Part shown: piece after piece, positions 24,935 to 32,882 of the stretch | Layout of the letters: each line of letters begins with the position of its first letter | Numbering within the stretch: position 1 is the first letter of the stretch | From: Fibrobacter sp. | Lineage (GTDB): Bacteria > Fibrobacterota > Fibrobacteria > Fibrobacterales > Fibrobacteraceae | Assembly: GCA_017615055.1 (NCBI GenBank) | Contig: JAGAAW010000018.1 | Span: 1 to 52,505 of the forward strand | Reading direction: 5' to 3' | Length of the DNA stretch: 52,505 nucleotides | Position numbers and translations under genes: made by a program | The notes under the pieces: generated by a model | The model's input: only the letters and a program-made list of their open reading frames with translations | Database searches by the model: none | Told to the model about the DNA's origin: nothing

Positions 24935-25594
24935 TTAGTAACGAATTATGCGACTTTTGTTGTCATTCAGGCAACGCCCGCTAGCATCGCGGTTGTAGAT
25001 TTTGGGTGTGCTGACTTTTGTTGTACGGGATGCGAACATAACAAGGGACTGCTGCTTGGGAAAAACGTGGTATTCGCCGATAGCGTAATATGTGAAACTG
25101 AAAGAACAATCTATTTCTTGACGTATCCCTTGTTCCCATAAATAATCGTACCAGGTGTTGTCATAAATTGCTGAATAACCTTTGATGTAAAGAGAATCGC
25201 CTACGTTCAGTTTAAGTTCACTAGGGTAGAGAATTAATGCCCCATTAACGACTTTGGACATTGGGGATTCTTTTTCGTAATCAACAGTAAAGTTATTTAA
25301 AATGACAAGTTTCGCAACGGATGTTTTGGTTGTGTCTCCTACATAAACAATCCCGGAACATCTGGGGATGCCACTTCTAATACATCCTGGACTTTCCCAG
25401 ATGTCAATGTCGGCTTCGGATACGATACCAGAAACATTGACAGTGTGCTTTAAGCTCGGGTAAGTTGAAGAATCTGTTTCTTCCATAGTGGTTTCTGATA
25501 TCTCTTGTATTCCTGGAGGGGTCATCCAAGAACATTTGCCTGCGAAAGCATTGGCAAAGAGTAGAAGAGAAAACAGAAAATAAATTAATGGCAT
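24935..25594 (-). CDS. Exported protein of unknown function
   Basis: 219 residues. Sec signal MPLIYFLFSLLLFANAFAG with probable cleavage at AFA|G. The mature protein is rich in Ser, Thr, Ile and Tyr, has a central 'YPSELKLNVGDSLYIKGYSA' strand-like segment, and carries five or six Cys that could form disulfides (for example GCIRSGIPRCSG). No known domain was recognised. The base composition is AT-rich compared with the surrounding core genes, hinting at recent gain or low expression. It stands alone on the minus strand downstream of the LTA-synthase-like gene (31 nt), so it may be read from that operon. Confidence 0.6.
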   Translation of the reverse strand: MPLIYFLFSLLLFANAFAGKCSWMTPPGIQEISETTMEETDSSTYPSLKHTVNVSGIVSEADIDIWESPGCIRSGIPRCSGIVYVGDTTKTSVAKLVILNNFTVDYEKESPMSKVVNGALILYPSELKLNVGDSLYIKGYSAIYDNTWYDYLWEQGIRQEIDCSFSFTYYAIGEYHVFPKQQSLVMFASRTTKVSTPKIYNRDASGRCLNDNKSRIIRY

Positions 25595-25625
25595 GGCATT
25601 AATATACGTAATTCAAGAAAGACTG

Positions 25626-27704
25626 TTACAATCCTTTTTCTAGGCTGTAGTCCGAAATCTTGAGCAATGTGTCGAGGGTCGCTGAGAGGCGGCCTTCTTC
25701 GTTTTGCAACTTGCCGGTGAGTTCGTTTTCCTGGCGCAGGTCGCTGTCTGCGAAGATGTGCGTCTCGTCCTGTGCGGGGTACTTCGCGATAAAGCGGTAG
25801 CCGTCCAGCCCGATGGCGGCATAGCCAGAATATGCCCCGAGCGAAAGACCCGCAACTTTTTGCGTAGCCTTGGCCTCTTGAACCATCGTCGTGTCAGAGG
25901 TAGAATCTGCTGTATCGGTTGGTGAGCTAGCCGAACCACCGCGCAGCAAGTTATGTCCCATAAAGATATTCGGGACTGCAAATCCTGCGAGTTCAAGCAC
26001 GGTGGGCGCAATGTCGATCTGCGCTGCGGTCGTCGTATCGCGTACGGCATCAAGCCCTTTCCCGTGAATAAAGAACGGAATCCAGCTTACGTTCGAGAAT
26101 CCGCCGCCGTTCATTGTCGAGACGCCGTTTTCACCCAGAGGGAATCCGTGGTCGGCCATGATGATCACGTAGGTGTTCTTGTACCATTCCTCGTTTTCGA
26201 CGGCATGGAAGAAGCGAGCAATTTGCCGGTCGGCATAATTCATGGTCACGTTGATGCGATCCTGCAGCGGGCGGTTCTTTTGCTCGTCGGTCATGCCTGC
26301 GGCAAAGTTGAACGGGTAATGGTTCGAGCGCGTCATGAGGGTGGCGAGGAAGGGCTTGCCCTCCTTGGAGAGCGTGTCGCGCACGTATTCAATCGCGTTG
26401 TCGATGAAGGTGGAATCGTCCTCGCGTTCGCGGTTGTAGTGCTGCGCGGTGTACCACTTGGACATCCATACGCCCAGGTTATCCCAGGCGGGGTCTGCTG
26501 CAGACATGTAGTGCGTGCTGTAGCCGTTTTCAGTCAGTACCTGCACAAAACTCGGGAGTGTTACGTGTGCGAGATCGGTTGCCTGCGCGAGTCTAGAATG
26601 GTGCGGAACGCCGATGTGGGTAGAGAGCACGCCGCCGGTAGTCGGGACGCCGCTTGTGTGCATGCGCATCCACACGTGGGAATGAGCCGCAAGCGAATCC
26701 ATGAAAGGCGTGGGCGAGGGCTGAATTTGCGGATTCATGTAGCCCGTGTTGCGACCGCGCTGCGATTCCATGAGCACCAGTATAAAGTTCGGCTGCATTT
26801 CGCGCTGGGCCTTGAGTTTCTCGCTGTTCAGGAGTTCCGCGCTCGGCACGCGGTAGAGCGGGAGCCCGTTGCCTTCCTTCGCGTCGGAGAATTGCCAGTC
26901 GGAATCGCCCTCGATTTTCTGCCACAGGTTCTGGTATGCCGTGCGGTACGTGCCTAGATCCGCATCCGTAAGGCCCGCAGCCTTCTTTGCCACGAACAGG
27001 TCGTTATAGATGAGCGTAACGACCGGGCGAAGTTTCGTCATGCGGGCATTGCCTGTCCAGATAAAGTAGACGAACGAGTACGATGCGATGTAGAAGATGA
27101 GCATCGCGATGACGGATTTCTTGACGTAGAAACCATCAGTCGGGCGGTACCACTTGCGCAATAGCCTGTAGACGCCGTACGTGAGCGGGAACATGAGTAC
27201 GAGCACCACGAACTGCAGGTACGGAACGGAAAGGTCGTTCGCCACGTAGTCGTAGAACACGATGATGGAGGAGGCATCCTTGTAGGTGTCAACGAGTCCG
27301 AAAGTCAGGTGCCCGCCCAGGAATCGCTGCGTCTCGTTGTCCAGGAGCGTAAAGAACAGAATGAAGCAATGGAAGGCCGCATAGAGGATGGTTGTGACCT
27401 TCGCGACGGTCTTGACCCTGGTGCCGGTGGTATTATTGGAAGCAATGCGTATGACAATCCCGCCCAGGATCAGGAACACCAGGAGGGCGTTCACAATCCA
27501 CAGGAAGTCAATGCATACGGCATGGAAAATGAACCAGTCCGGCTTGGATACGAACGGGAATCCATACGGATTGCTGCGGAACAGGAGCAGCACGCGGAGC
27601 AAAATATGCGTGAACCATGCCGCAAGCGAAATCAGCACGAGGTTCTGTAGGGGGGCGACACTAGCCCCTATCTTCTTCAATACGTTTATTAAAGCCGGTT
27701 TCAT
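25626..27704 (-). CDS. LTA synthase-like membrane phosphotransferase (second copy)
   Basis: 692 residues from the ATG at 27704, which overlaps the stop of the glycosyltransferase gene as ATGA. Five membrane segments (for example LQNLVLISLAAWFTHILLRV, LWIVNALLVFLILGGIVI and MLIFYIASYSFVYFIW) precede a periplasmic sulfatase-fold domain. Motifs: 'FILVLMESQRG' (metal-binding Glu), 'GVPTTGGVLSTHIGV' (nucleophile loop, Ser or Thr), 'TLMTRSNHYPF' and 'VIIMADHGFPLG' (Asp-His). It is more LtaS-like than the paralogue at 17377, whose motifs are 'GES' and 'GDHD'. It should transfer a phospho-alcohol group outside the inner membrane. As at 17377, it directly follows a GT4 gene, suggesting that GT4 plus LtaS-like enzyme is a recurring working pair. 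Confidence 0.88.
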   Translation of the reverse strand: MKPALINVLKKIGASVAPLQNLVLISLAAWFTHILLRVLLLFRSNPYGFPFVSKPDWFIFHAVCIDFLWIVNALLVFLILGGIVIRIASNNTTGTRVKTVAKVTTILYAAFHCFILFFTLLDNETQRFLGGHLTFGLVDTYKDASSIIVFYDYVANDLSVPYLQFVVLVLMFPLTYGVYRLLRKWYRPTDGFYVKKSVIAMLIFYIASYSFVYFIWTGNARMTKLRPVVTLIYNDLFVAKKAAGLTDADLGTYRTAYQNLWQKIEGDSDWQFSDAKEGNGLPLYRVPSAELLNSEKLKAQREMQPNFILVLMESQRGRNTGYMNPQIQPSPTPFMDSLAAHSHVWMRMHTSGVPTTGGVLSTHIGVPHHSRLAQATDLAHVTLPSFVQVLTENGYSTHYMSAADPAWDNLGVWMSKWYTAQHYNREREDDSTFIDNAIEYVRDTLSKEGKPFLATLMTRSNHYPFNFAAGMTDEQKNRPLQDRINVTMNYADRQIARFFHAVENEEWYKNTYVIIMADHGFPLGENGVSTMNGGGFSNVSWIPFFIHGKGLDAVRDTTTAAQIDIAPTVLELAGFAVPNIFMGHNLLRGGSASSPTDTADSTSDTTMVQEAKATQKVAGLSLGAYSGYAAIGLDGYRFIAKYPAQDETHIFADSDLRQENELTGKLQNEEGRLSATLDTLLKISDYSLEKGL

Positions 27705-28903
27705 TCTTGTTCTTTGTTGCAAATTTGTCTATAGAGTTCCAGTTGGCGCTTGAAACAGTCGTTCCAGCTGAACTTTTCGGCGTATGCGCGTGCCTTCTGC
27801 TTCATGGCCGCCATGTCGCTGTGGTAGAGTTCGGTGATTGCGTCGGCCAGGGCTTCGGGTGTGCGTTCCTTGAGGATGATGCCTGCACCCGATTCCGTCA
27901 CGTGCTCGAATGCGGCACCTGCTGCAGCACCGATTTGCGCGTTCCCGCTTGCCATACTCTCGAGAATCGAGAGCCCGAAGGTCTCCCAGCCCGAAAGTGC
28001 CAGCCCCAGGTCTACGCTCGCGTAGTACCTTGCCATCTCGTCGATGGAATTCACGAACCCGATGTAGCGGATATGCTCATGCTTCTGTACAGCCTCCTGC
28101 ACCAGCGGGAGGCTCGGTCCCGTGCCCGCGAATACGATGGCGGGCTCGTGCCCGAGCTTTTGCGTGAGGATGTCGTATGCCCCGAGTACGAGGTCGATTC
28201 CCTTCTCGTTGCAGTGCCTGTGCGGGAAGAACATCGTGAGGCGTTCGGGGCAGCCTGCCTTGAGTTCTGCAACCAGGTCCTCGTCGCGCTTTGTGGGCGA
28301 GAACATCTCGATGTCGCAGCCTAGCGGAATCCACCGCGGGTCGGGTAGGCTATTCTTGCGCAGCCTTGCCATCGCTTCTTTCGAGGAAGCCTGGATGCAG
28401 TCGAATCCCTTGAATTCCTTGCGGGCGTACCAGAACGCCTCCTTGCGGGCAAAAGTGCCGAGGCCTACTCCGAGTTTTTTCGCGACGGGGCGGCCCACGT
28501 AGGTCACGGGGAAGTCCGCATGCCAGAACCCGACCAGTTTTGATTCGGGGCTCACGTGCTTTGCCGCCCTGCGTACGACGGTCGGGAGTATGTAGGGGGA
28601 GCCAACCTCGATAACGTCGGGAATGTACTTCGCGAGTACGGGTTCCACCTGCGACAGCTTCCAGATAAAGCGGTATTCCCAGTTACCCGGGAACTTGAAC
28701 GCTTGCACGTGCTCAATGATGAGGCTATCGCTCTTGACCTCGGTAAACGTCCTGGAATCGGGCATCACGAAGACGGAGAGCACGTCCTCCTCGGGGCACA
28801 CGCTTGCGAGCCTTTCGTAGAATGCCATCTTCTGCAGGTGATAACGGCGCACGCCGCCACCCGAGGGGCTCCAGAAGTTGTTGAAGTCCACGACGGTGAA
28901 CAT
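27701..28903 (-). CDS. Glycosyltransferase family 4 protein
   Basis: 400 residues, GT-B fold. The N-terminus 'DFNNFWSPSGGGVRRYHLQK' has the Gly-rich acceptor loop of GT4 enzymes. The C-terminal half has 'FFPHRHCNEKGIDLVLGAY', 'IVFAGTGPSLPLVQEA', and 'LSGWETFGLSILESMASGN' with an intact EX7E pair. The start codon overlaps the primase-like gene by one nucleotide (TGATG at 28905-28901), and its own stop overlaps the LtaS-like gene by 4 nt, so all three genes are translationally coupled. Probable role: adds a sugar to a membrane lipid or glycan later modified by the LtaS-like enzyme. Confidence 0.88.
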   Translation of the reverse strand: MFTVVDFNNFWSPSGGGVRRYHLQKMAFYERLASVCPEEDVLSVFVMPDSRTFTEVKSDSLIIEHVQAFKFPGNWEYRFIWKLSQVEPVLAKYIPDVIEVGSPYILPTVVRRAAKHVSPESKLVGFWHADFPVTYVGRPVAKKLGVGLGTFARKEAFWYARKEFKGFDCIQASSKEAMARLRKNSLPDPRWIPLGCDIEMFSPTKRDEDLVAELKAGCPERLTMFFPHRHCNEKGIDLVLGAYDILTQKLGHEPAIVFAGTGPSLPLVQEAVQKHEHIRYIGFVNSIDEMARYYASVDLGLALSGWETFGLSILESMASGNAQIGAAAGAAFEHVTESGAGIILKERTPEALADAITELYHSDMAAMKQKARAYAEKFSWNDCFKRQLELYRQICNKEQE

Positions 28904-30783
28904 CAGGCTTCCTGGATGCGGTTGGATTCCGGGTCTATCGAAAGCTTGCCGTTGTAGAAGTTGTTGTTGCCGAGGCGCTTGGAATTGACGTTCAGCGCAA
29001 GCTCGCCGTCCTTGGATTCGAGCCAGTAGATGGCGTCGGAATCGCGCAGGTAGGCGCGCGGTGCGATAAGCGATCCGTCCTCGTCTACAATCTCGCCGCC
29101 GATGAACAGCGGGATATCGAGCGTCTTGTAGATGTCAAGCATAACGGAGGAACGCCTTTCGTGGATGTCGGCGAGGTCGGGGCGGTCGGTCACCTTGAAG
29201 TGGTCGATACCGTCGATGATGACGACGAGGCCGGCATGTTCGCGCTGTTCTTCCTTGAGCGTCGCGAGCAGTTCCTTGTTGTCGAACGAGGGCTGGTCTT
29301 CCCAGATTTCCAGGCGGTTGTCGCGCACGTAACCCATGAGGGTGCGCGTCGCCTCGAGAATCTTCGCGTTGACTTCTTCGTTCTTGTTCTTCTTGCGCAC
29401 GTCGAGCACCGAGAGCCCGGTGAGCATCGCGACCATGCGGTCGAATATCTGGCGGCGCGGTGTTTCGAGTGCGATATAGATAAGCTTGATTTCCTTGTTG
29501 GTCTCGATGAGGTCGAGCGCGACACTCGAGAGCAGGGAAGTCTTCAGGTTGAACGGGTTCGAGGACACGTAGAAAATACCGGACTGGATGCCGTCGATAT
29601 CCTTGGACAGCTGCGGGAACGTGCTGAGCGGGTAACCCACGCTCACGTCGGGCGGGCAGCCCATCGCGGTGTCGAAGTTCTCTTTGATGTCCTGCAGCAG
29701 CATGGAGCGGCGGTGCGTGTGGACAGTATCCTCTTCCGTCTCGTTGATGAGGTTCAGCAGGTGGTCCGCACCGTAGTTGCGCACCATCAGGTCTACCGTC
29801 TCGTCCTTCGGGAGCACGATGGACTTGAACTTGAGTCCCTGCGTTTCCGCCATCTTCAGGTAGTCCTGGATGCGGTATTCCTGGCTCCTGCGGTTTGCGT
29901 CGCGCCGGAGGATGAGGGTCACGGAATTTGCCCCGCAAGCCTTGAGCTTGTACAGGTGGCTCATCGTGAGGTCCTGGTACATCGTGGAAACCACGCCGGG
30001 GATGCCCGCGAGGTCTGCAGTCAGCGCGTCGAACATGCCTTCCACGATAATCGGACTTTCGTTATCGGGCTGGATGTTGAACGGAATGTCGACCGGACCG
30101 GACGCGTACGAAATGTAGGGGTTGTGCTCGCCGTCATCTTCCATGGAGCGCCCGTACACGGAGTGGATAAGCCCCTTGGAGTTGCGAGCCGGGATGGTGA
30201 TGCGCGGTTCGTGATAGGCCTCGAGGTTGTCGAGGTAGAACGATACCTGGTGGCGCTCGATGCCCGAAAGCATGCAGTAGCTGTAGAAAGGTTCCGGGTC
30301 GCCGCTGTAGTAGCCGAGACCGTAGAGTTGAGCCTGGCCGATGCTCCAGCCGCGGCTCTCGAAGAATTCTGCGGAAGAGGGGCTCTTGCAGGCTGCCCAG
30401 TGGCAGTAGCGCACAAAGTTCTCGAGCACGCGGGACTTTTCGCCACCGATTTCCTTAATCCACGGATGTTCGTCGGGGTCGCTGTCCTGCTCGTGTTCCT
30501 GGGCACCCAGGAATTCCATGGCTTCGGCGCGGGCGGCAGGTTCTTCGAGCCCGTTGAAGCGGCTGCGCATCACGAATTCGACCAGGTCGCCTTCGCTCCC
30601 GCACTGCAGGCAGCGGTAACGCCAGTAGCCAAGTGCATCGTAGAAGAACAGCGATGTCTCTTCGGGCGAATGGAACGGGCAGCACGAAATAAGGTTACGG
30701 CCCCAGCGGTTCAGGGGTACGCCCAACTGCCGCGGGTGAGTTTTCTTGCGCATGATACCGGCGTGTTCTTGATCGACAACCAT
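28903..30783 (-). CDS. Primase-helicase-like fusion (CHC2 zinc finger, TOPRIM, DnaB-like)
   Basis: 626 residues; AGAGAGG lies 7 nt before the ATG. Three domains follow in order. A CHC2-type zinc finger has Cys35, His38, Cys58 and Cys61 ('CCPFH', 'CLQCG'). A TOPRIM domain follows, with 'IIVEGMFDAL' (Glu248) and 'VTLILRRDANRRS', where the first Asp of the usual DxD is Arg293 and only Asp295 remains. The third is a RecA/DnaB-like ATPase with 'SSNPFNLKTSLLSSVAL' (Lys414, but the P-loop glycines are lost), 'IALETPRRQIFDRMVA' and 'GLVVIIDGIDHF' (Walker B). The order is that of phage T7 gp4 and Twinkle. The altered TOPRIM and P-loop suggest lost or modified activity. It is not an ordinary DnaG or DnaB. 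Confidence 0.82.
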   Translation of the reverse strand: MVVDQEHAGIMRKKTHPRQLGVPLNRWGRNLISCCPFHSPEETSLFFYDALGYWRYRCLQCGSEGDLVEFVMRSRFNGLEEPAARAEAMEFLGAQEHEQDSDPDEHPWIKEIGGEKSRVLENFVRYCHWAACKSPSSAEFFESRGWSIGQAQLYGLGYYSGDPEPFYSYCMLSGIERHQVSFYLDNLEAYHEPRITIPARNSKGLIHSVYGRSMEDDGEHNPYISYASGPVDIPFNIQPDNESPIIVEGMFDALTADLAGIPGVVSTMYQDLTMSHLYKLKACGANSVTLILRRDANRRSQEYRIQDYLKMAETQGLKFKSIVLPKDETVDLMVRNYGADHLLNLINETEEDTVHTHRRSMLLQDIKENFDTAMGCPPDVSVGYPLSTFPQLSKDIDGIQSGIFYVSSNPFNLKTSLLSSVALDLIETNKEIKLIYIALETPRRQIFDRMVAMLTGLSVLDVRKKNKNEEVNAKILEATRTLMGYVRDNRLEIWEDQPSFDNKELLATLKEEQREHAGLVVIIDGIDHFKVTDRPDLADIHERRSSVMLDIYKTLDIPLFIGGEIVDEDGSLIAPRAYLRDSDAIYWLESKDGELALNVNSKRLGNNNFYNGKLSIDPESNRIQEA

Positions 30784-30896
30784 AAAAAAACCTCTCTATG
30801 AAAATCTAATAAGAAAATGAATCAAGGGCACGCCGTGTATGAACTATATATGCTCTATTTTGGTATCTCGCACGGTTTGTCGGGGCGATAAAATTT

Positions 30897-30902
30897 TATT
30901 TT
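30897..30902 (+). promoter_or_regulatory. -10 box of ruvC
   Basis: TATTTT ending 7 nt before the ATG at 30910 with no Shine-Dalgarno, consistent with a leaderless transcript. A second AT-rich box (TATATA at 30845-30850) lies further up in the same divergent region. Confidence 0.4.
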
Positions 30903-30909
30903 AAAACGC

Positions 30910-31488
30910 ATGATAATTCTAGGTATCGACCCCGGCTCCATCACGACCGGGTATGCCTTCCTGCAGGCGGAATCCGGGCACACGAAAGTGCTCGAATACG
31001 GGGTATTGCATGCTCCGGCGGGCCGCCCTGTGGAAGACCGCCTGCTCCATATCGTTACGGAACTGGAATCGAGGCTCGATACGTACAAGCCCGACTCGCT
31101 TGCCATGGAAGGCGTGTTCTTTGCGAAGAACGCGAAGAGCGCCTTGGTGCTGGGCCATATACGCGGGGCAATCCTGGTGGCCTGCCGCAAGCGCGGGATG
31201 AGCTTTAGCGAGTACCCGCCGAAGGTGGTGAAGCAGGCCGTTACGGGTGACGGGAGTGCTGCCAAGGAGCAGGTGGCGAACATGGTGTTCGCCCGCCTCG
31301 GGATAGAGCCCTCCGACTTGCCGCTCGATGCTTCCGACGCGCTCGCGATTGCGTGGACGCACGCGAACCCGGCTCCGCTTTCGGCGGCACTGGCTCCGCA
31401 TTCCAAGAGGCCCGCCGGCCGCAAGAAAAAGGCGAGTGTTGCCGACTGGAAGGCGCTTATCGAGAAGATGGGAGGGAAGTTGCCATGA
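30910..31488 (+). CDS. ruvC: Holliday junction resolvase RuvC
   Basis: 192 residues. Catalytic acids are visible: 'ILGIDPGSITTGYA' (Asp7), 'SLAMEGVFFAKNAKSALVLG' (Glu in the second motif) and 'LPLDASDALAIAWTH' (final Asp pair). It cuts four-way DNA junctions together with RuvAB. The C-terminus is about 20-25 residues longer than E. coli RuvC, with a basic segment (SKRPAGRKKK). ruvA and ruvB are not in the window. Its stop overlaps the following peptidase start as ATGA, which is an unusual partner for ruvC. Confidence 0.96.
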   Translation: MIILGIDPGSITTGYAFLQAESGHTKVLEYGVLHAPAGRPVEDRLLHIVTELESRLDTYKPDSLAMEGVFFAKNAKSALVLGHIRGAILVACRKRGMSFSEYPPKVVKQAVTGDGSAAKEQVANMVFARLGIEPSDLPLDASDALAIAWTHANPAPLSAALAPHSKRPAGRKKKASVADWKALIEKMGGKLP

Positions 31489-32174
31489 GCTTTACGGATA
31501 TGGAATCTGCGGACCTTTTGCCCTACGGCCTCGGAAAGCCGGAATTGGTTGAGTTCCAGGACGGTTACTTTGTGTGTAACGCGATTCAAGGTGACCTCGC
31601 GCGTCTTGATGCCCTCCTGAAAGAAAACGGTTTTGAACTGCGCTTGGAATCGGCATACCGCCCGTTTGAGAAGCAACTCTCCATCTGGAACCGTAAGGCC
31701 CGCGGGGAACTCGCCCTGCTCGATGAATTCGGCAAGCCGATGCAGCGCCCGCAGGACGAAGAAGAACTGATGTACGCTATCCTCACGTGGTCGGCACTGC
31801 CGGGCGCGAGCCGCCACCACCTGGGTACGGACATCGACGTGGTCGATGGTAATGCCTGCCCTGAGGGTTACGAGGTGCAACTCACGCCCGATGAATGCAC
31901 GGGAATGTTCAGGGAGTTCCACGAGTTCCTGGATGCGCGCTTTGCTGCAGATGAGGCCTTCGGGTTCAGCCGCGTGTTCGTACCTGGCCGCGGGAAGATT
32001 AAGCCCGAAGGCTGGCACATTGCGCACCTACCCACGTCGCGCCGCCTGCTGGAAGGCTTCTCGCTCGATACCCTGCGCAAGATCTACGAGGCCACGGATA
32101 TCGCCTGCAAGCGCGTCATTCTCGCGCGTCTCGAGTCCCTTGCAGAAGACTTCATTTACCCTTACTTTATCTAG
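31485..32174 (+). CDS. M15 family D-Ala-D-Ala carboxypeptidase-like protein (VanY/DdcB)
   Basis: 229 residues. Start at ATG 31485, overlapping the ruvC stop, with GGGAGGGAAG just upstream; a longer frame would run inside ruvC. M15B motifs are present: 'LRLESAYRPFEKQ' (substrate Arg), 'ASRHHLGTDIDV' (zinc His and Asp) and 'GWHIAHLP' (second zinc His region). These enzymes trim the terminal D-Ala of peptidoglycan stem peptides. No Sec signal or membrane anchor is seen, so it would act in the cytoplasm on recycled or precursor peptides, unlike exported VanY. The neighbouring mpaA gene also acts on recycled stem peptides, which supports this. Confidence 0.85.
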   Translation: MSFTDMESADLLPYGLGKPELVEFQDGYFVCNAIQGDLARLDALLKENGFELRLESAYRPFEKQLSIWNRKARGELALLDEFGKPMQRPQDEEELMYAILTWSALPGASRHHLGTDIDVVDGNACPEGYEVQLTPDECTGMFREFHEFLDARFAADEAFGFSRVFVPGRGKIKPEGWHIAHLPTSRRLLEGFSLDTLRKIYEATDIACKRVILARLESLAEDFIYPYFI

Positions 32175-32189
32175 ACTCGTAGGGCTCGC

Positions 32190-32882
32190 ATGGAATTCAC
32201 TCCGGAACATCGCGGTATAATCCGCCTAGAAGCAAAAGAATACGGGCGTTCCGTCCTCGGAGCACCCCTGCGCTACTACCCGTGCCGTAGCGCCTGCAGG
32301 CTTCTCGTATTTGCCGCGATTCACGGCGAGGAACCGGAAACGACGTTCCTGCTGAGCCGTTGTCTGCGCGCCTTTGCTGCGAACTTCGAGCATGTCTCCT
32401 TCGTGCTGTGCGCAAATCCCGACGGTGTTGCCCTCGGGACCCGCGGGAACGCGAACGGGGTAGACCTGAACCGCAACTTCGCGACAACGAACTGGAATGC
32501 GTCTCCGGTACAGTCGCGCTCCATACTGGAAGCGGACCGCGATACGCTCCTCTCTCCGGGCAGTGCCCCCGGCAGCGAGCCCGAGACGCAGGCGCTTGTC
32601 GCCCTCATAGAGTCCCTGAAGCCGGAGTCCGTAATTGCGATGCATTCTCCCATCGGGTGCATCGACGCCCCCGCACGTACGCCCCTCGTGGAACAACTGC
32701 AGGGAGCCCTGAATCTCCCGTGGAAACCCGACATAGGCTACCCCACGCCGGGGAGTTTCGGGACCTGGTGTAGCGAGCACCAGGTTGAGTGCATAACGCT
32801 AGAGCTCCCGCGCCTAGCGCCGGAGCTCCTGTTTGAACGTTTCGGTGAATCTTTCGCGCGCTTTATTGCGGCGCAAGATTAG
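32190..32882 (+). CDS. mpaA: Murein peptide amidase A-like M14 carboxypeptidase
   Basis: 230 residues, no signal peptide. M14 zinc carboxypeptidase motifs: 'VFAAIHGEEPETTFL' (HxxE zinc ligands), 'CANPDGVALGTRGNANGVDL' followed by NRNF (substrate Arg/Asn), 'VIAMHSPIG' (third zinc His), and 'CITLELPR' (catalytic Glu). This matches E. coli MpaA, which releases diaminopimelate from the recycled murein tripeptide in the cytoplasm. Together with the M15 peptidase 15 nt upstream it forms a small peptidoglycan-recycling pair in the ruvC operon. The stop overlaps the convergent pssA stop by 4 nt. Confidence 0.88.
   Translation: MEFTPEHRGIIRLEAKEYGRSVLGAPLRYYPCRSACRLLVFAAIHGEEPETTFLLSRCLRAFAANFEHVSFVLCANPDGVALGTRGNANGVDLNRNFATTNWNASPVQSRSILEADRDTLLSPGSAPGSEPETQALVALIESLKPESVIAMHSPIGCIDAPARTPLVEQLQGALNLPWKPDIGYPTPGSFGTWCSEHQVECITLELPRLAPELLFERFGESFARFIAAQD

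Noticed and set aside
29161..30801. 546-codon plus-strand frame opposite the primase-like gene
   Set aside because: Shadow frame; the minus-strand frame has zinc-finger, TOPRIM and Walker B motifs.
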